From contig CM070730.1 in NCBI GenBank assembly GCA_036346275.1, forward strand, positions 41,400,918 to 41,464,917: a stretch of 64,000 bases of DNA. Reading direction: 5' to 3'. Below the pieces are notes generated by a model, which saw only the letters and a list, made by a program, of their open reading frames with translations, was not told where the DNA came from and did no database searches. A program made the position numbers and the translations under genes. Below are positions 24,435 through 35,033 of this stretch, in pieces. The stretch's first letter is position 1. The number at the start of each line of letters is the position of its first letter. The DNA comes from Otatea glauca. Lineage: Eukaryota; Streptophyta; Magnoliopsida; Poales; Poaceae.

Positions 24435-25890
24435 CTTGTTCGGACAACGACTTGCGCGCTGCCTTCGTTGATCAGACGTCTGAGCCTACAATTTGATCTT
24501 CTTAATTATTAGTCGTCTGGGCCTACAATGTTTTGGGAACCACAATGTACTAAAACTTTACCTCGCTACGTTAGTAACGTCAGGTTGGTCCATGGCAGGA
24601 TCCTGCAAGTTCAGATAGGACGTTGGGCTATTGTTCGGGCTACCCCTTCCTCCTTCATCCATATTTGAGGGCCCAACACCCTCCGGCACTTGTCGTTGGT
24701 CGGAGGCCATTCCAAGCAAGTTTACCAGAAATTTCAAATTAAGAAGGTCATTTTTTAAAGACACATACAACTGAAGATTGACATTAAAGTTAATCCCGTG
24801 ATAAGATGTTTACATATTCGACACTGTAACATGCTTGTTTACTAAGTTTTTTCCCAAAAGGCAGGTGCACAACTACGAGTGTGTGACAAGTATGACAGCA
24901 AGTGCAACAGGATGGACAAAGGCAAATCATGGAGAAGTGGCAAGTATAAAAAAGGCAACCTAAACATCGACATGTGGACTGAATAGTCATATATCTAAAT
25001 CATCTTAACACATTTTGTATGCCTTAAATATGAATGTACAAAACTTCAAATACTTACACCACAGACATCTTTCCAAGATACATACACATATACATCTTTA
25101 AAGAATACATACACATATACATCTTTCGAGGATACATACAAATATACATCTTTCGAGGATACATACACATATACATCTTTACAACAGTTCTAAGTTGCTA
25201 ACATCTAATCCACCAATTGCGATAATGGTTCATGAAGAACTAATTAAAACATCGAAGAGGCAATAAATGATACTTAATCACCTTACAAACCACATATCAG
25301 CAATGTTGGAAATACACAGAAGAGTTCAATTGCACATAAATAATTTTCTAGAATGGATAGAAGGGCTTCTATTCAAGCAATTATTTTGGAGGCTTCTATT
25401 CAAGCAATTATACAAGTGTTAATGATTTAAAGTTACATAATTTAGCTAATGATTTAAAGTCACATAATTTCGCTAACTCATTTTGCATTTTAGTATCAGT
25501 CTAGCCAGAAAAGACTACAAATTCATTGCATGACATAGGTCATTGAGGGCACCACGATCTTTTTTTTATGATGAATGTACAGAACTTCTAATATTTACAT
25601 GCAGATATAATAATAATGTTTGCTATCATGGCCTAAAGAGCAAGATTGAATATTTGGCAACAGATATATTGTCCATCTCTATATTACAGAAACAAGTATT
25701 ATCCTGTTGACAACAGGGTATTGAGCATGACTCACAATGCATGTCTCCATTAACTACCTCAACAATTTTCATACAGCCTCTTTATAATTGTACTGCTGCC
25801 CCAAATTCCAAACTAAATCAAGCAATTCTACTGAATAGAAAGCTATATGGCACAGTAGTAGTAGATCAAGCAATGAATTACTGATGGAAA
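24435..25890. other. Upstream part of CACTA, no gene seen
   Basis: AT-rich, probably leader or intron of the minus-strand gene. It contains the 27-bp tandem array at 25078-25185 and a short direct repeat GGCTTCTATTCAAGCAATTA at 25366-25410. Confidence 0.5.
25078..25185. repeat. 27-bp tandem repeat, four copies
   Basis: Unit ATACATACACATATACATCT... starting at 25078, 25105, 25132 and 25159. A simple local tandem array inside the CACTA. Confidence 0.85.
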
Positions 25891-26215
25891 CTGAACGGCG
25901 GGGAGCTGTGAGGAGGTGGCGGCGGGGCGACGGCGGCGCACTCCGAAGCGACGGCGGGGAGATGGACGGGAGGTACGAGGAGGTGGCGGCGGGGCGACGG
26001 CGGGAGATGGCCGGGAGCTACGAGGAGGTGGCGGCGGGGCGACGGCGGCGCACTCCGAGGTGACGGCGGAGAGATAGCGGGGATGCGGCGCAGTGCAAGG
26101 TAACGGCCTGGGCGGGGAGGTCGAGGCGACGGCGGCGCACTGCGAGGCGACGACGGGGAGATGGCGGGGAGCTATGAGGAGGTGGCGGCGTTAGGTCGAA
26201 GTGGAACTGAGTGGA
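25890..26215. repeat. GC-rich imperfect tandem block
   Basis: Repeats of GAGGTGGCGGCGGGGCGACG with GGGAGATGGCCGGGAGCTAC spacers, strongly GC-rich against AT-rich surroundings. It probably marks the 5' leader or first exon of the minus-strand CACTA gene; the Arg/Pro-rich frame across it (26230-26018) is not convincing as protein. Confidence 0.6.
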
Positions 26216-26234
26216 GGGCGCGCGTTTCAATACA

Positions 26235-26530
26235 TATAGGGTCGACTATCACCGCGGGTCTCCACAAAACCGCACCGGACTATCTTCTTTGGGTCACATT
26301 TATAATCGGTAGTGAAGTTGACTTATCACCGCCGTAATATGTAGAATCGGCAAGGATACTTACATATCACTGCAGGTTATCTAATTAATCGGCAATAATA
26401 TTTATATCACCGCCGTAATATATAGAACCGCAGTGATATTTAATTTCACCGCCGGTTATCTAATTAACCGCAGTGATAAAAGGTTATTATCACCGCTTGC
26501 TAATGAGATAACCAAAGAGTGATATGTAAG
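26235..26530. repeat. Inner block of CACTA-type repeats
   Basis: Copies of TATCACCGCCG and AACCGCAGTGATA in both orientations, related to but distinct from the terminal ATCACTGCCGG units. This is either a second inner set of binding sites or the remains of a nested related element; no TIR was found at its edges. Confidence 0.6.
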
Positions 26531-27284
26531 TTTAGGTCAATGAAGTCAAACCTTCAATTTATTTCTTTTTAGAGGCTGATTGCTTTGAGATTTTTGAAAC
26601 CCTAACAAACTTCAGGACATGTAATATTTCTCTTAAATATTTTCCCTTGATTTTGACCTTCGTCTAAAATTCGAAAAATACAGATTGCTCACTATTTTAA
26701 TAGTTTTAATATTTTCGATATCAAATAATGCTTAAAAAATTCGCACAAATGCAGTAGATCAACTATTGCTTCAAAAATTCACACAAATACAAAAATTGAC
26801 ACAGATGAAGTTTAATTCACACAAATTGTTACATATGATAAAAGAATACATTAATTGTTACGTATGAGAAAATAAACATGTATTTAATTAGGACAACTAA
26901 GCTTTTTAGTATTGTAAAAAATGAAAATAATTGTAAATAGTTAGGGTATATTTGGACTATATTAAAATATATCAATCTTTTTTCATTGCGTCAATATCTA
27001 TCTTGCAATTTGTTATTATTTAAAAATTTGAAAAAAATTGTAAATACTTAGGATATACTTTGAGTACATTAAAATACATCAATATTTTTTCATTAGGTAA
27101 ATATCCATCTAACAAGTTTTTATTATTTCAAAATTTGAAAATACATGAACCTTTTTCATTATGTAAATATCCATTTGGCAATATTTTATTATTTACAAAA
27201 ATAGAGATCAAATTACTAACCTCGAAAAGAAGTACAATATGAATTTTGATAAATTTTTCATCAGCAAATCGTCGCAATCTACAA
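26531..27284. other. AT-rich stretch inside CACTA, no gene seen
   Basis: Very AT-rich with a loose repeat (ATTTTTTTCATTAGGTAAATATCC-like segments near 26970, 27080 and 27150). No coding support. Confidence 0.5.
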
Positions 27285-27323
27285 ATCGAGCAAAGACAGA
27301 GCGCCTCTCTGTCTTTGCTCGAT
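27285..27323. repeat. Perfect 17-bp hairpin near CACTA right end
   Basis: ATCGAGCAAAGACAGAG (27285-27301), a 5-nt loop CGCCT, and its exact inverse CTCTGTCTTTGCTCGAT (27307-27323). It lies just inside the right subterminal repeats, upstream of the minus-strand gene. Confidence 0.9.
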
Positions 27324-27356
27324 CGGTCGGGAGGCAGGGGTCTCAGTTATATAAAC

Positions 27357-27692
27357 GACTTATCACTGTCGGTTCTGCGCAGAACCGGCACTGACAAGCT
27401 CGGACTACGCGGGAAAATCATATTGCGCGGGAAAATAATATCACTGCCGGTTCTGGTCTCAAACCGGCAGTAAAAATTCAAGTACCACTGCCGGTTTAAT
27501 AACGACCCGACAGTGATATATCTCTACCGGTTCTTGTCTCAAACCGGCAGTGATATCTTGCTTTTTACTGCCGGTTGGTTGCATGAACCGGCAGTGATAA
27601 GATCTCCCCCCAACTTAAGTTTCGAACCAGCAGTGATATGTTATCACTGTCGGCTCGGTCCCAACCGGCAGTGATATGCCGACAAGGATGGC
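27357..27692. repeat. Right subterminal repeats of 6.8 kb CACTA
   Basis: Alternating ATCACTGCCGGTT and AACCGGCAGTGATA units, ending at the TIR at 27693. Confidence 0.88.
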
Positions 27693-27708
27693 CTGTTCTG
27701 TAGTAGTG

Positions 27709-28401
27709 CCAGCAGTTATCTCTGCATACATGCATGCATGTAGCAAAGAAAGAGCTAGCTAACTTGTCCATGTGTACAGTGATCGTTAGGTCAGGTGTTT
27801 ATGCAACGACGTCTTTTCACCGGATCAGAACGAAGCTGATCTGATGAAGAGGACCGCCTAGCTAGCACAAGAAACCAACAGGACTTTTCTCTCTAGTTTC
27901 TCTCTCTTGACGCTCTCGTTTCTTTTCTTTTTTCCAATCTTCTTTCAGAAATAAAAGGTGCCTTTTTGACAGAGAAGAAATTGTCTGCATAACGAATGGG
28001 TTTAATTTTAAAATTATAACGAGGGATTCAGTAGTGGTTATTGAGGGTATTTCTACTATACTATGAGACAAAGTATAAATAAATTCTAGATAATTTGATC
28101 TATCAAATTGAAAAGAATGAACAGTACTATATATTAAATTTAGAGTAATACGAAAAGAACTCAAATAAAAATAACGGGCATGTTTTCCTTGTGGGCACTT
28201 TTCAAGGTGATGTATGCAATGAATATGAGTCGTCGAACGCCTGACAGCGCCAAAAGATGCATTCTGTCGCTTTAATGCGATCGATGCTGCCAATGCCAAG
28301 CAAACCTGCAGCGAAATTTCTTCTCTTCCTCTTTTCTGAGTCGTGATCGATCATTCCATCGATGGAGCGATCGACGCTGTATATATATAGACGTATATAT
28401 T
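27709..28401. other. Spacer between CACTA elements, no gene seen
   Basis: 693 bp with no supported coding. It contains a TATATA-rich run near 28380 and a pyrimidine-rich TTTCTCTCTCTTG stretch near 27890. Confidence 0.5.
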
Positions 28402-28429
28402 CACTAATACAGAATTACAGAATGGTACA

Positions 28430-28795
28430 TTACTATCGTTTCATCTGGGTCGGTTCTTAAGTTTTTAGAAAAAAATGATTGTGATAGATGACTTAGAAGA
28501 GGTGTTAATAATAATCATTGTCGGTTCTCTGGTTAGAAGCGATTGTGATGTAACACTGGGCACATCACAATCGGTTCACACATACGAAACGATAGTGATG
28601 TGCATGCTTATCACTATCGGTTCTCATATAAGAACCGATAGTGATGTACACGTGCTCATCACTATCGCTTCTTTTGTGAGAACCGATAGTGATGAGCATG
28701 CACATCACTATCGCTTTTCACATAAGAACCGATAGTGATGTGCATGATCACAACACTATCGCTTCTTAAGTGAGAACTGATTGTGATGTGCCTTA
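28430..28795. repeat. Left subterminal repeats, ATCACTATCGGTT type
   Basis: Units like CATCACTATCGGTTCTCATA alternate with their inverses every 35-45 bp. Same family as 33740-34290. Confidence 0.85.
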
Positions 28796-29075
28796 CTAGG
28801 TTATTTATACCCCTCGGACTGAACTCTCCTCTGTTGTTGTTGCAGATGAGATTTCTCTGTCGCCACCCGAAAAAATATTATATATTTAAAATACTTAGGT
28901 GAGAAAATTTAAAATCCTTAAAGGTGGGTGTTAAGAGGGTAAATTTAATTGAAGCCCTAGCTTGAGGAGATTTCCCTCTTTTTCCCCTTATTTGTGGTTT
29001 TCTTTAAAATGTGAGCATTCCTTCAAATACCTTCAATTTTGCACTTGGTAATTTCGATTTGTCGTGAAGAAAGTT
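28796..29075. other. Conserved CACTA leader, shared with 34283-34575
   Basis: About 280 bp align with 34283-34575 (shared words CTGAACTCTCCTCT, TTGTTGTTGCAG, GTGAGAAAATTT, TGAGCATTCCTTCAAAT). Probably promoter or leader of the autonomous family member. Confidence 0.7.
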
Positions 29076-29545
29076 TCTATTTGGAACCGATAGTAATATC
29101 TGTGTCAGTTTTTATTTCGAACCGACAGTAATATGTTCTTCATCTGTGTCGGTTTTTATTTGAAACCGATAGTAATATGGTTCTTATCTATGTCGGTTTT
29201 TATTTGGAACCGATAGTAATATGTTCATCATCTGTATCGGTTTTTATTTGGAACCGATAGTAATATGATTCTTATCTGTGTCGATTTTTATTTGGAACCG
29301 ATAGTAATATGTTCTTCATCTATGTCGGTTTTTATTTGGAACAGATGGTAATATGGACACTATCAATGTCGGTTTTTAGTTGGAACCGATTGTAATATGG
29401 TCATTATCTTTGTCGGTTTTTATTTGAAACCGATAGTAATATGTTCTTCATCTGTGTCGGTTTTTATTTAGAACCGATAGTAATATGAACATTATCTGTG
29501 TTGGTTTTTATTTAGAACCGATAGTAATATTATCCTTATTTGTGT
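29076..29545. repeat. 43-44 bp tandem array, about 11 copies
   Basis: Each unit contains TCGGTTTTTATTTGGAACCG and ATAGTAATATG. The unit is itself a short inverted repeat (CGGTT...AACCG). Confidence 0.85.
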
Positions 29546-29559
29546 TTGTATTGATTGGT

Positions 29560-29872
29560 AGCAATGACATTTCTATCGGTTTAGTTAGTGAACCAATAGA
29601 GATAACAACATTAATGCTGTCGGTTCAATTACAAAAACCGACATAGTTTCATACTCACTAATGTTGTCGGTTTATTTAGTGAACCGATAGAGATCCTCAT
29701 TGCAATCGTCGGTTCTATTCAAGAACCGTCACAAATACTTTCTTCATTACAATCGATTCTTCAAAAGAACCGACACAAATGATAGCTTATTGCAATCGGT
29801 TCTCTAAGGAACCGACACAAATGAAAGTCATTGCAATCGGTTCTCTAAAGAACCGACACGAATAATCTCTCC
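29560..29872. repeat. Second inner repeat array
   Basis: Units of TGCAATCGGTTCTCTAAGGA and ACCGACACAAATGA, each with a CGGTTCT/AGAACCG inverted pair. Resembles the array at 39041-39300 in the TNP2-bearing element. Confidence 0.75.
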
Positions 29873-29899
29873 ACCCTAACCACAATATTGAACTCCCAG

Positions 29900-31287
29900 A
29901 CCATAGTCAGTCTCCACTCGGGCCGCAGTCTCCTGCCCACCGACGCCTCCTCCCTCGGGCCCCCACGCCACTGCGCCATCCACTCCCCCACGCCGCCGAC
30001 CCACTCCACTCAGCCGCCTCCACGCTGCCCCCACACCGCCTCCTCTCCGAGCTCGAGCTGAAGCTCACGCGCAGCACCAACTCCCCCGCGTGGTGACCAC
30101 CAGCTCCCCTACACGACGGCTCCGGGGCTCCACCTCTCTCGTAGGTCTTCACAGCTCCTGCACAGCTCCTCGGCGACCAACCTCGATGGCGACGACGCGT
30201 ATCGGCCTCCTCGCCTCTGGGTCCCTCTGGCCGGCGGTGTCCAGGACGGCGCCCAGGTCCTAGCGATGTTAGTCAGTCACTGCGTTCTTTGCCTTCAAGC
30301 CGTTCGACGTAATGCCGCTGTGGGGCCCTAGGCTGACTGCTTCGTGGGTGGGGTTGGTTCCTGGTCTCTACACGCTGTGCATGCTCTCCTCCATTCTGGG
30401 GTCCGGTGCCAGTGAGGATGAGATCAAGCGCATCCGCCGCTAATTCGAGGACGCCAAGCGCAACTACCTTAGTATCCCCGTCGCCATCAAGGACATGCCC
30501 AAGATGAACCCGCATGGTTTGGATGTTCACTCCTCTACCTAACAACATCCTGTTCTTGCTTTAAAATTGTCCAAAAAATAGTTCTTGAATTGGTGGGGTT
30601 GCGTCGCGGGTTTCAGGCATTTATGTGAACAAGAACATCAAGCTCGACAACCTGCAAGTCTATGGCTTCGACTCTGACTACACGCTGTCGCACTACTCTG
30701 AGCATCTCTAGATGGTTGCTTCTTTGGGAGGCGGAAGGTGAGGCATTCACTAATTTAGCTTTGGGTATTCATATATAAATATGTAGGTCTTCAGTCTTCA
30801 CTATAATGTGATCATTCTGTTTACATTTGGTTGCCTTCCACTGGTTGCCTGTTGAATTTAAGTTTGGGGCTATTGGGTAATTCAAGTGTTTGCTAGGACA
30901 GCTTGCAAACCTCTTCATGAGCTATACTTTTCAGCTGAACTGAATTTAATTTATCATCTTTTATTTATGCTGCTCTTTGCTGTCATCAACCAAATAATTA
31001 CATTATGTAAAATGTGCTTCTTAATGAACTACGAGTTCTTATCTCCATGTTTGTTTATCAGCTGAGTTTGACTAACATTCTTTTATTAAGTTATATAATT
31101 TTTCTTGAGATGGTGATGTCTTTTACCAATGCAAGTATTCAGCTCTAAGAACATTGCCTCATCTGTGACCAGCAGAGTCAGGTGTTTCATTTCTTAAAGA
31201 TGCTAAGAGAGAAGGGGAAAAGACTATTTCTTCACACCAAGATCATCTTTCTACTTTGTGGATGGAGGGATGAGTTATTTGCTAGAG
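29900..31287 (+). pseudogene. Captured fragment of 5'-nucleotidase domain (NT5DC/HAD) gene
   Basis: Three exon-like parts. The first ends near 30517: RRxFEDAKRNYLSIPVAIK and DMPKMNPHG, then GT. The second (30617-30737) follows TTTCAG and reads IYVNKNIKLDNLQVYGFDSD-YTLSHYSEHL. It contains the HAD catalytic DxDYT motif, as in cytosolic IMP/GMP-type 5'-nucleotidase relatives. The third (about 31140-31287) reads VFHFLKxxxREGKRLFLHTK then FYFVDGGMSYLLE, matching the later HAD motif region of the same family. A GC-rich coding-like stretch (29900-30240) could be the gene's N-terminus. Intron-exon edges are kept, showing capture at the DNA level. In-frame stops (after RIRR and SEHL) make it non-functional. 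Family assignment is by recalled motif pattern. Confidence 0.65.
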
Positions 31288-32364
31288 GTCCTTTCAATCT
31301 TCTTTTATGCATGTTCCTTGAGCATCAGCTAGTGCGGCAGCATTTGGTTTGGGACTACTGTCTTGGAAAGGAAACTTGGACCAGGGAAAAATCGAGCCTG
31401 TTCTGTTTTGAGTGAGAATAGTGCAAGTGATATTTGTTTGCAATTCTTTGATAGCTATGAAACGTACAAGGTACTATTTATGGTAGCACTAACATTGCTG
31501 AGAAATCAAGAACATATTTATAAGAAGATAGCATGCTTATGTGACTTTACCTTGTTATTCCTTTCTCTTTGGGTGCTCACCTTTCATATTTGGAAGAGAG
31601 GTGAACGGATATCTGAATTGCCTTATTCTGAAGAGGCCTTGTAAAATTCAGCAACGAGAAGGAGGTGAGCTTGCAAAACCAAACAAAAATCCAATTATTT
31701 GCCTAGCTTGTGGACATGTGCTTAAGGCCGCATTTTGGGATTGGACGTTGAGGGGTGAGTAACCTGGCCACATTGGTGGTGGTAGAAATCGATGGTTTAG
31801 GTTCATCCTTATCTTGCTGTTGAGAAGATTTTAGATGCATTCAAAAGTAGATCGGGATCAGATTCGTTATTTTTTTTTATGTGTGCTAACTAGGAATCAT
31901 GTAGATGTACATCGTGTATGACATTTTTAATTTGATGATGGCTTGAAATCTGGTATCACTTCTGCTACTAGTTGGTCCAGAGATTGGTTTTTTCTTTGCA
32001 AACCTGACACTTTGTTTCTAGCTGTTCCATACCTTAGAATCTTGGGTGCAACTAATTTAATGCAGCTGTGATTTACTCTGTTCAGTACTGATATGCCAAC
32101 AAAATTGATGCTCCATTTTGTAGTGTTTGCCTATCATCTGTTGTTGTATGTCTTTAATTTGTTACGCGTCACATATATGATTTTTGGCCAACAAGGAGGT
32201 GATAGCCGCACATTCTATGACTCTAAATACCTATGTCATGAAATGTAAACAGTATTCAGAAGTTCATTTATTTTTTAAAAAAAAGAAAAGTTCTTTTCTC
32301 CGTTTGTATTAATTGTAGAATAAGAGGAAGTTGGGTTGACTATCTAGCTTGCCTGATTGTGCAG
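31288..32364 (+). other. Interior of gene-capturing CACTA, source unclear
   Basis: Contains a coding-like stretch at 31321-31412 (ASAAAFGLGLLSWKGNLDQG) and another at 31640-31760 (NKNPIICLACGHVLKAAFWD) that I do not recognise. They may be pieces of further captured genes or introns of the two flanking ones. Confidence 0.3.
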
Positions 32365-32596
32365 GATCTGAAGCAATGTTTTCATATCTTGGACACTTCT
32401 CTTATAGTGCAATCCAGGTAATTCCTACACAAAATTTTATTTATTTTTTGTGTTGATCATTGAGTTTATTTTTACAGCTTGCTTTCACTTCTGTAGTTTA
32501 CCCTGCGCTGATTTTGGCATATGTGGGTCAAGCTGCTTATCAAAACATATGACTTCTACTCAAGCTCCCAAGTTGGATCTTACATTGCAGTTCCAA
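32365..32596 (+). pseudogene. Captured fragment of KUP/HAK potassium transporter gene
   Basis: Two exons around a 60-bp intron. Exon 1 (32365-32417) follows TGTGCAG and reads GSEAMFSYLGHFSYSAIQ, before GGTAATT. Exon 2 (32478-32596) follows TTTACAG and reads LAFTSVVYPALILAYVGQAA, then, in a shifted frame, DFYSSSQVGSYIAVPS. In KUP/HAK/KT transporters this is a conserved stretch of transmembrane helices (TGSEAMFADLGHF and VYPALILAYMGQAA are family hallmarks). A one-base loss after QAAY shifts the frame. It lies inside the CACTA, in the same orientation as the 5'-nucleotidase piece. Confidence 0.85.
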
Positions 32597-33004
32597 GTAT
32601 GTTTTTGTATTTTAGCTCATGTATTCGTATGACAGGAACTAGTATGTACATCTTGAACATCAGACCATATTACTCTCATCAACAAAAATTACATCATATT
32701 CCTGATTCATTTTACTATCAGTCATCAGATATGAAGAGATCTCTGGTAGTTTAGATCATTTAAATTGGAAATTAGTCTGGTTAAGTGCACTGTACATTGT
32801 GAATTCACTCCCAGTCCCCCGTCACTTTGTATGATGTTTTGAGTTTTATTTTGTGAACAAATGTGATATGTGTTGTAATAAAGTGTTTGTGTTCTGTAAA
32901 TGTGATATGTGCATAATGTGTGCAATGACTTATATTATGTGAATGTGATATATGCATACTATGTGAAATATGTGCTGATTAGAGGGTGAATTAGAAAACA
33001 GCAC

Positions 33005-33575
33005 ACTCCCTCATTTCTATCGGTTCTCAGAAGGAAATGATAGAGATGAGGGGGTCATCTCTATCGGTTCTTTGTAACAAACGATAGAGATGAACCCCTC
33101 ATCTCTATCGGTTCTTTGGAAGAAGAGATAAAGATAACTACCACATCTCTATCGGTTCTCATAAGGAACCGATAGAGATGAGGTCTTCATCTCTATCAGT
33201 TCTTTGAAAGAAGCGATAGAGATGAACCCTCATCTGTATCGGTTCTTTGTAAGAACCGATAGAGGTAAAGTGCACATCTCTATCGCTTCTTTGTGAGAAC
33301 CGATAGAGATGAGTGTTCATCTCTATCGTTTCTTTCAAAGAACCGATAGAGTGAAGACGTCATCTCTATCGGTTCATTGTGAGAACAGATAGAGATGAAC
33401 CCTTATCTCTATCGCTTCTTTCAAAGAACCGATTGAGATGATCCCCTCATCACAATCGGGCAAGAACCGACTGTGATAGCGCCGCCTCATCTCTGTCTAA
33501 TGACTTTGTGTCGCCACCAGAACCGACTGTGATGACAAAAAAGAACCGATTGTGATGCATAGTTGTGTAGTAGTG
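33005..33575. repeat. Right subterminal repeats and terminus of gene-capturing CACTA
   Basis: ATCTCTATCGGTTCTTTGTA-type units in alternating orientation, then AACCGACTGTGATG repeats and the end TGTGTAGTAGTG. Nearly the same order as at 19640-20138. Confidence 0.87.
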
Positions 33576-33707
33576 ATTGTGTTTGTTGCAATAATAACTC
33601 CAGCAGATTTATGTGTCTGCCATCCACATGTATTGGGATTGCTTGCTGGTTATCCCTGTAGTCCCAAATAGTTATCGTTTTGGATATCGGCAGTCTACAA
33701 ACACAAT
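33576..33707. other. 132-bp spacer bounded by 11-bp inverted repeat
   Basis: Starts ATTGTGTTTGT (33576-33586) and ends ACAAACACAAT (33697-33707), exact inverses, each abutting a CACTA end. No coding seen. Confidence 0.7.
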
Positions 33708-33739
33708 CACTACTACAGAATGATACATCACTATTACTT

Positions 33740-34290
33740 CATCTGGGTTCTTATGTTTTTAGGAAAAAACAATTGTGATACATGACTTAGGAAAAAACAA
33801 TAGTAATAATAATCACTATCGGTTCTTAGGTTAGAAGCGATTGTGATGCAGCACTGAGCACATCACAATCGGTTCTTATGTGAGAAGCGATAGTGATGTA
33901 TACACTCATCACTATCGACTCTTACAAAAGAACCGATAGTAATGTGCACACGCTCATCACAATCGGTTCTTATGTGAGAAGCGATAGTGATGATCTTGAT
34001 CATCACTATCGCTTCTCACATAAGAACCGATTGTGATGTGCACGATCACGTCACAATCTGTTCTTTTGTTAGAAGCAATAGTGATGTGCATGATCATCAT
34101 TATCGTTTTTTGACAAAAGAACCGACAATCGATAGTGATTATCATGCACATCACTATCGCTTCTCATATAATAACCGATTGTGATGTGCATGATCACATC
34201 ATTATCACTTCTTATGTAAGAACCGATAGTGATGAGCATGCACATCACTATCACTTCTTTAGTAAGAACCGATTGTGATGTGTCTCGCTA
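33740..34290. repeat. Left subterminal repeats of TNP2 CACTA
   Basis: ATCACTATCGGTTCTTATGT and its inverse alternate, with variants (ATCACAATCGG). Same family as 28430-28795. Confidence 0.87.
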
Positions 34291-34750
34291 GGTTCTTTAT
34301 ACTCTTCGGGCTGAACTCTCCTCTTTTGTTGTTGCAGAGGAGATTTCTCCATCGCCACCCAAAAAGAAGTACATATTTCGGTTGGAAGCAATACTTGGGT
34401 GAGAAAATTTTAAATCCTCAAGGGTGGGTGCGTAAAGAGGGTAAATTAAAACCCTAGATTAAGGAGAGTTTCCATCTTTTTGCAGAATTTGTGGTTTTCT
34501 TCAAAATATGAGCATTCCTTCAAATCCCTTCAATTTTCCACTAGGTAATTTCGATATGTCGCGAAGAAAGTTTAGGTTGCACTGGAACAAGTATATCCTA
34601 TAAGATTTCCACCCTTTATTTGACAAGCACACATGTATTTAATTATCTTAATTTGTAGTGCTCTCATGTACTTAATCTGGAATTATTGTTGCTGTCACAT
34701 GATGAATGTTAGAGTTTAGGCTGCGGAACTTACGTCTCCCGTTTGAGGGT

Positions 34751-34797
34751 GCTTGTTTATAAATATGCCAATCGAAATAGCATATTTATAAGCAAAC
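34751..34797. repeat. AT-rich hairpin upstream of TNP2
   Basis: GCTTGTTTATAAATATGC (34751-34768) and its near-inverse GCATATTTATAAGCAAAC (34780-34797) with an 11-nt loop. Could overlap a promoter because of the TTTATAAATA core. Confidence 0.75.
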
Positions 34798-34833
34798 AGT
34801 CTCGAATTATCCATGTTCTTCGGAAAGTTCGAG

Positions 34834-35033
34834 GATATGTGGTTTGGGTAAGTTCCTGAGCTGTTGTACAACTCTAGAGTAGATTTCGGTAGCATCTCCC
34901 TGTGGTGTTCTCCAGGTACACAACCCTCTTGACCTATTGTCGAGATGTGTATCTGGAGAACAGCAGAGAGATGCTGCCGAAATTTTCTCTGGAGTTGTAC
35001 AACAGCTTAGGATCTTGCTCGAACCACATATGC
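34834..35033. repeat. Long foldback, arms about 88 bp
   Basis: The left arm (34834-34922, GCTGTTGTACAACTC, TTTCGGTAGCATCTC, TGTTCTCCAGGTACACA) pairs with the right arm (34946-35033, TGTGTATCTGGAGAACA, GAGATGCTGCCGAAA, GAGTTGTACAACAGC) with scattered mismatches and a loop of about 23 nt. Size and mismatch pattern resemble a plant miRNA or hairpin-siRNA precursor. Confidence 0.85.

Larger units (their letters stand above)
20925..27708 (-). mobile_element. Complete CACTA element with 16-bp TIRs and CCA target duplication
   Basis: The left end CACTACTACAGAACAG (20925-20940) is perfectly inverted at the right end CTGTTCTGTAGTAGTG (27693-27708). CCA lies on both sides (20922-20924 and 27709-27711), the 3-bp duplication expected for CACTA. 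Subterminal ATCACTGCCGGTT repeats lie at both ends. The only gene seen runs leftwards (24434-21551). No TNP2-type transposase was found, so it probably moved using one supplied in trans. Confidence 0.93.
28402..33575 (+). mobile_element. Gene-capturing (Pack-type) CACTA element with ATT target duplication
   Basis: The left end CACTAATACAGAATTACAG (28402) and right end (inverse CACTACTACACAACTATGC, ending 33575) are flanked by ATT on both sides (28399-28401 and 33576-33578). The left 670 bp resemble the left end of the next element (33708-34575); the right 745 bp resemble the end at 19470-20138. The interior has no transposase. Instead it holds repeat arrays and exon-intron pieces of at least two unrelated host genes, a 5'-nucleotidase-like gene and a potassium transporter. 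Such transduplication by CACTA elements is known in grasses. Confidence 0.88.

Noticed and set aside
31363..31762. Independent host gene
   Set aside because: Overlapping short frames lie inside the gene-capturing CACTA without recognisable domains; left as unassigned captured sequence.
34834..35033. Copy of rice CACTA-borne miR820
   Set aside because: The arms do not contain the miR820 sequence as I remember it; kept only as an unnamed foldback.
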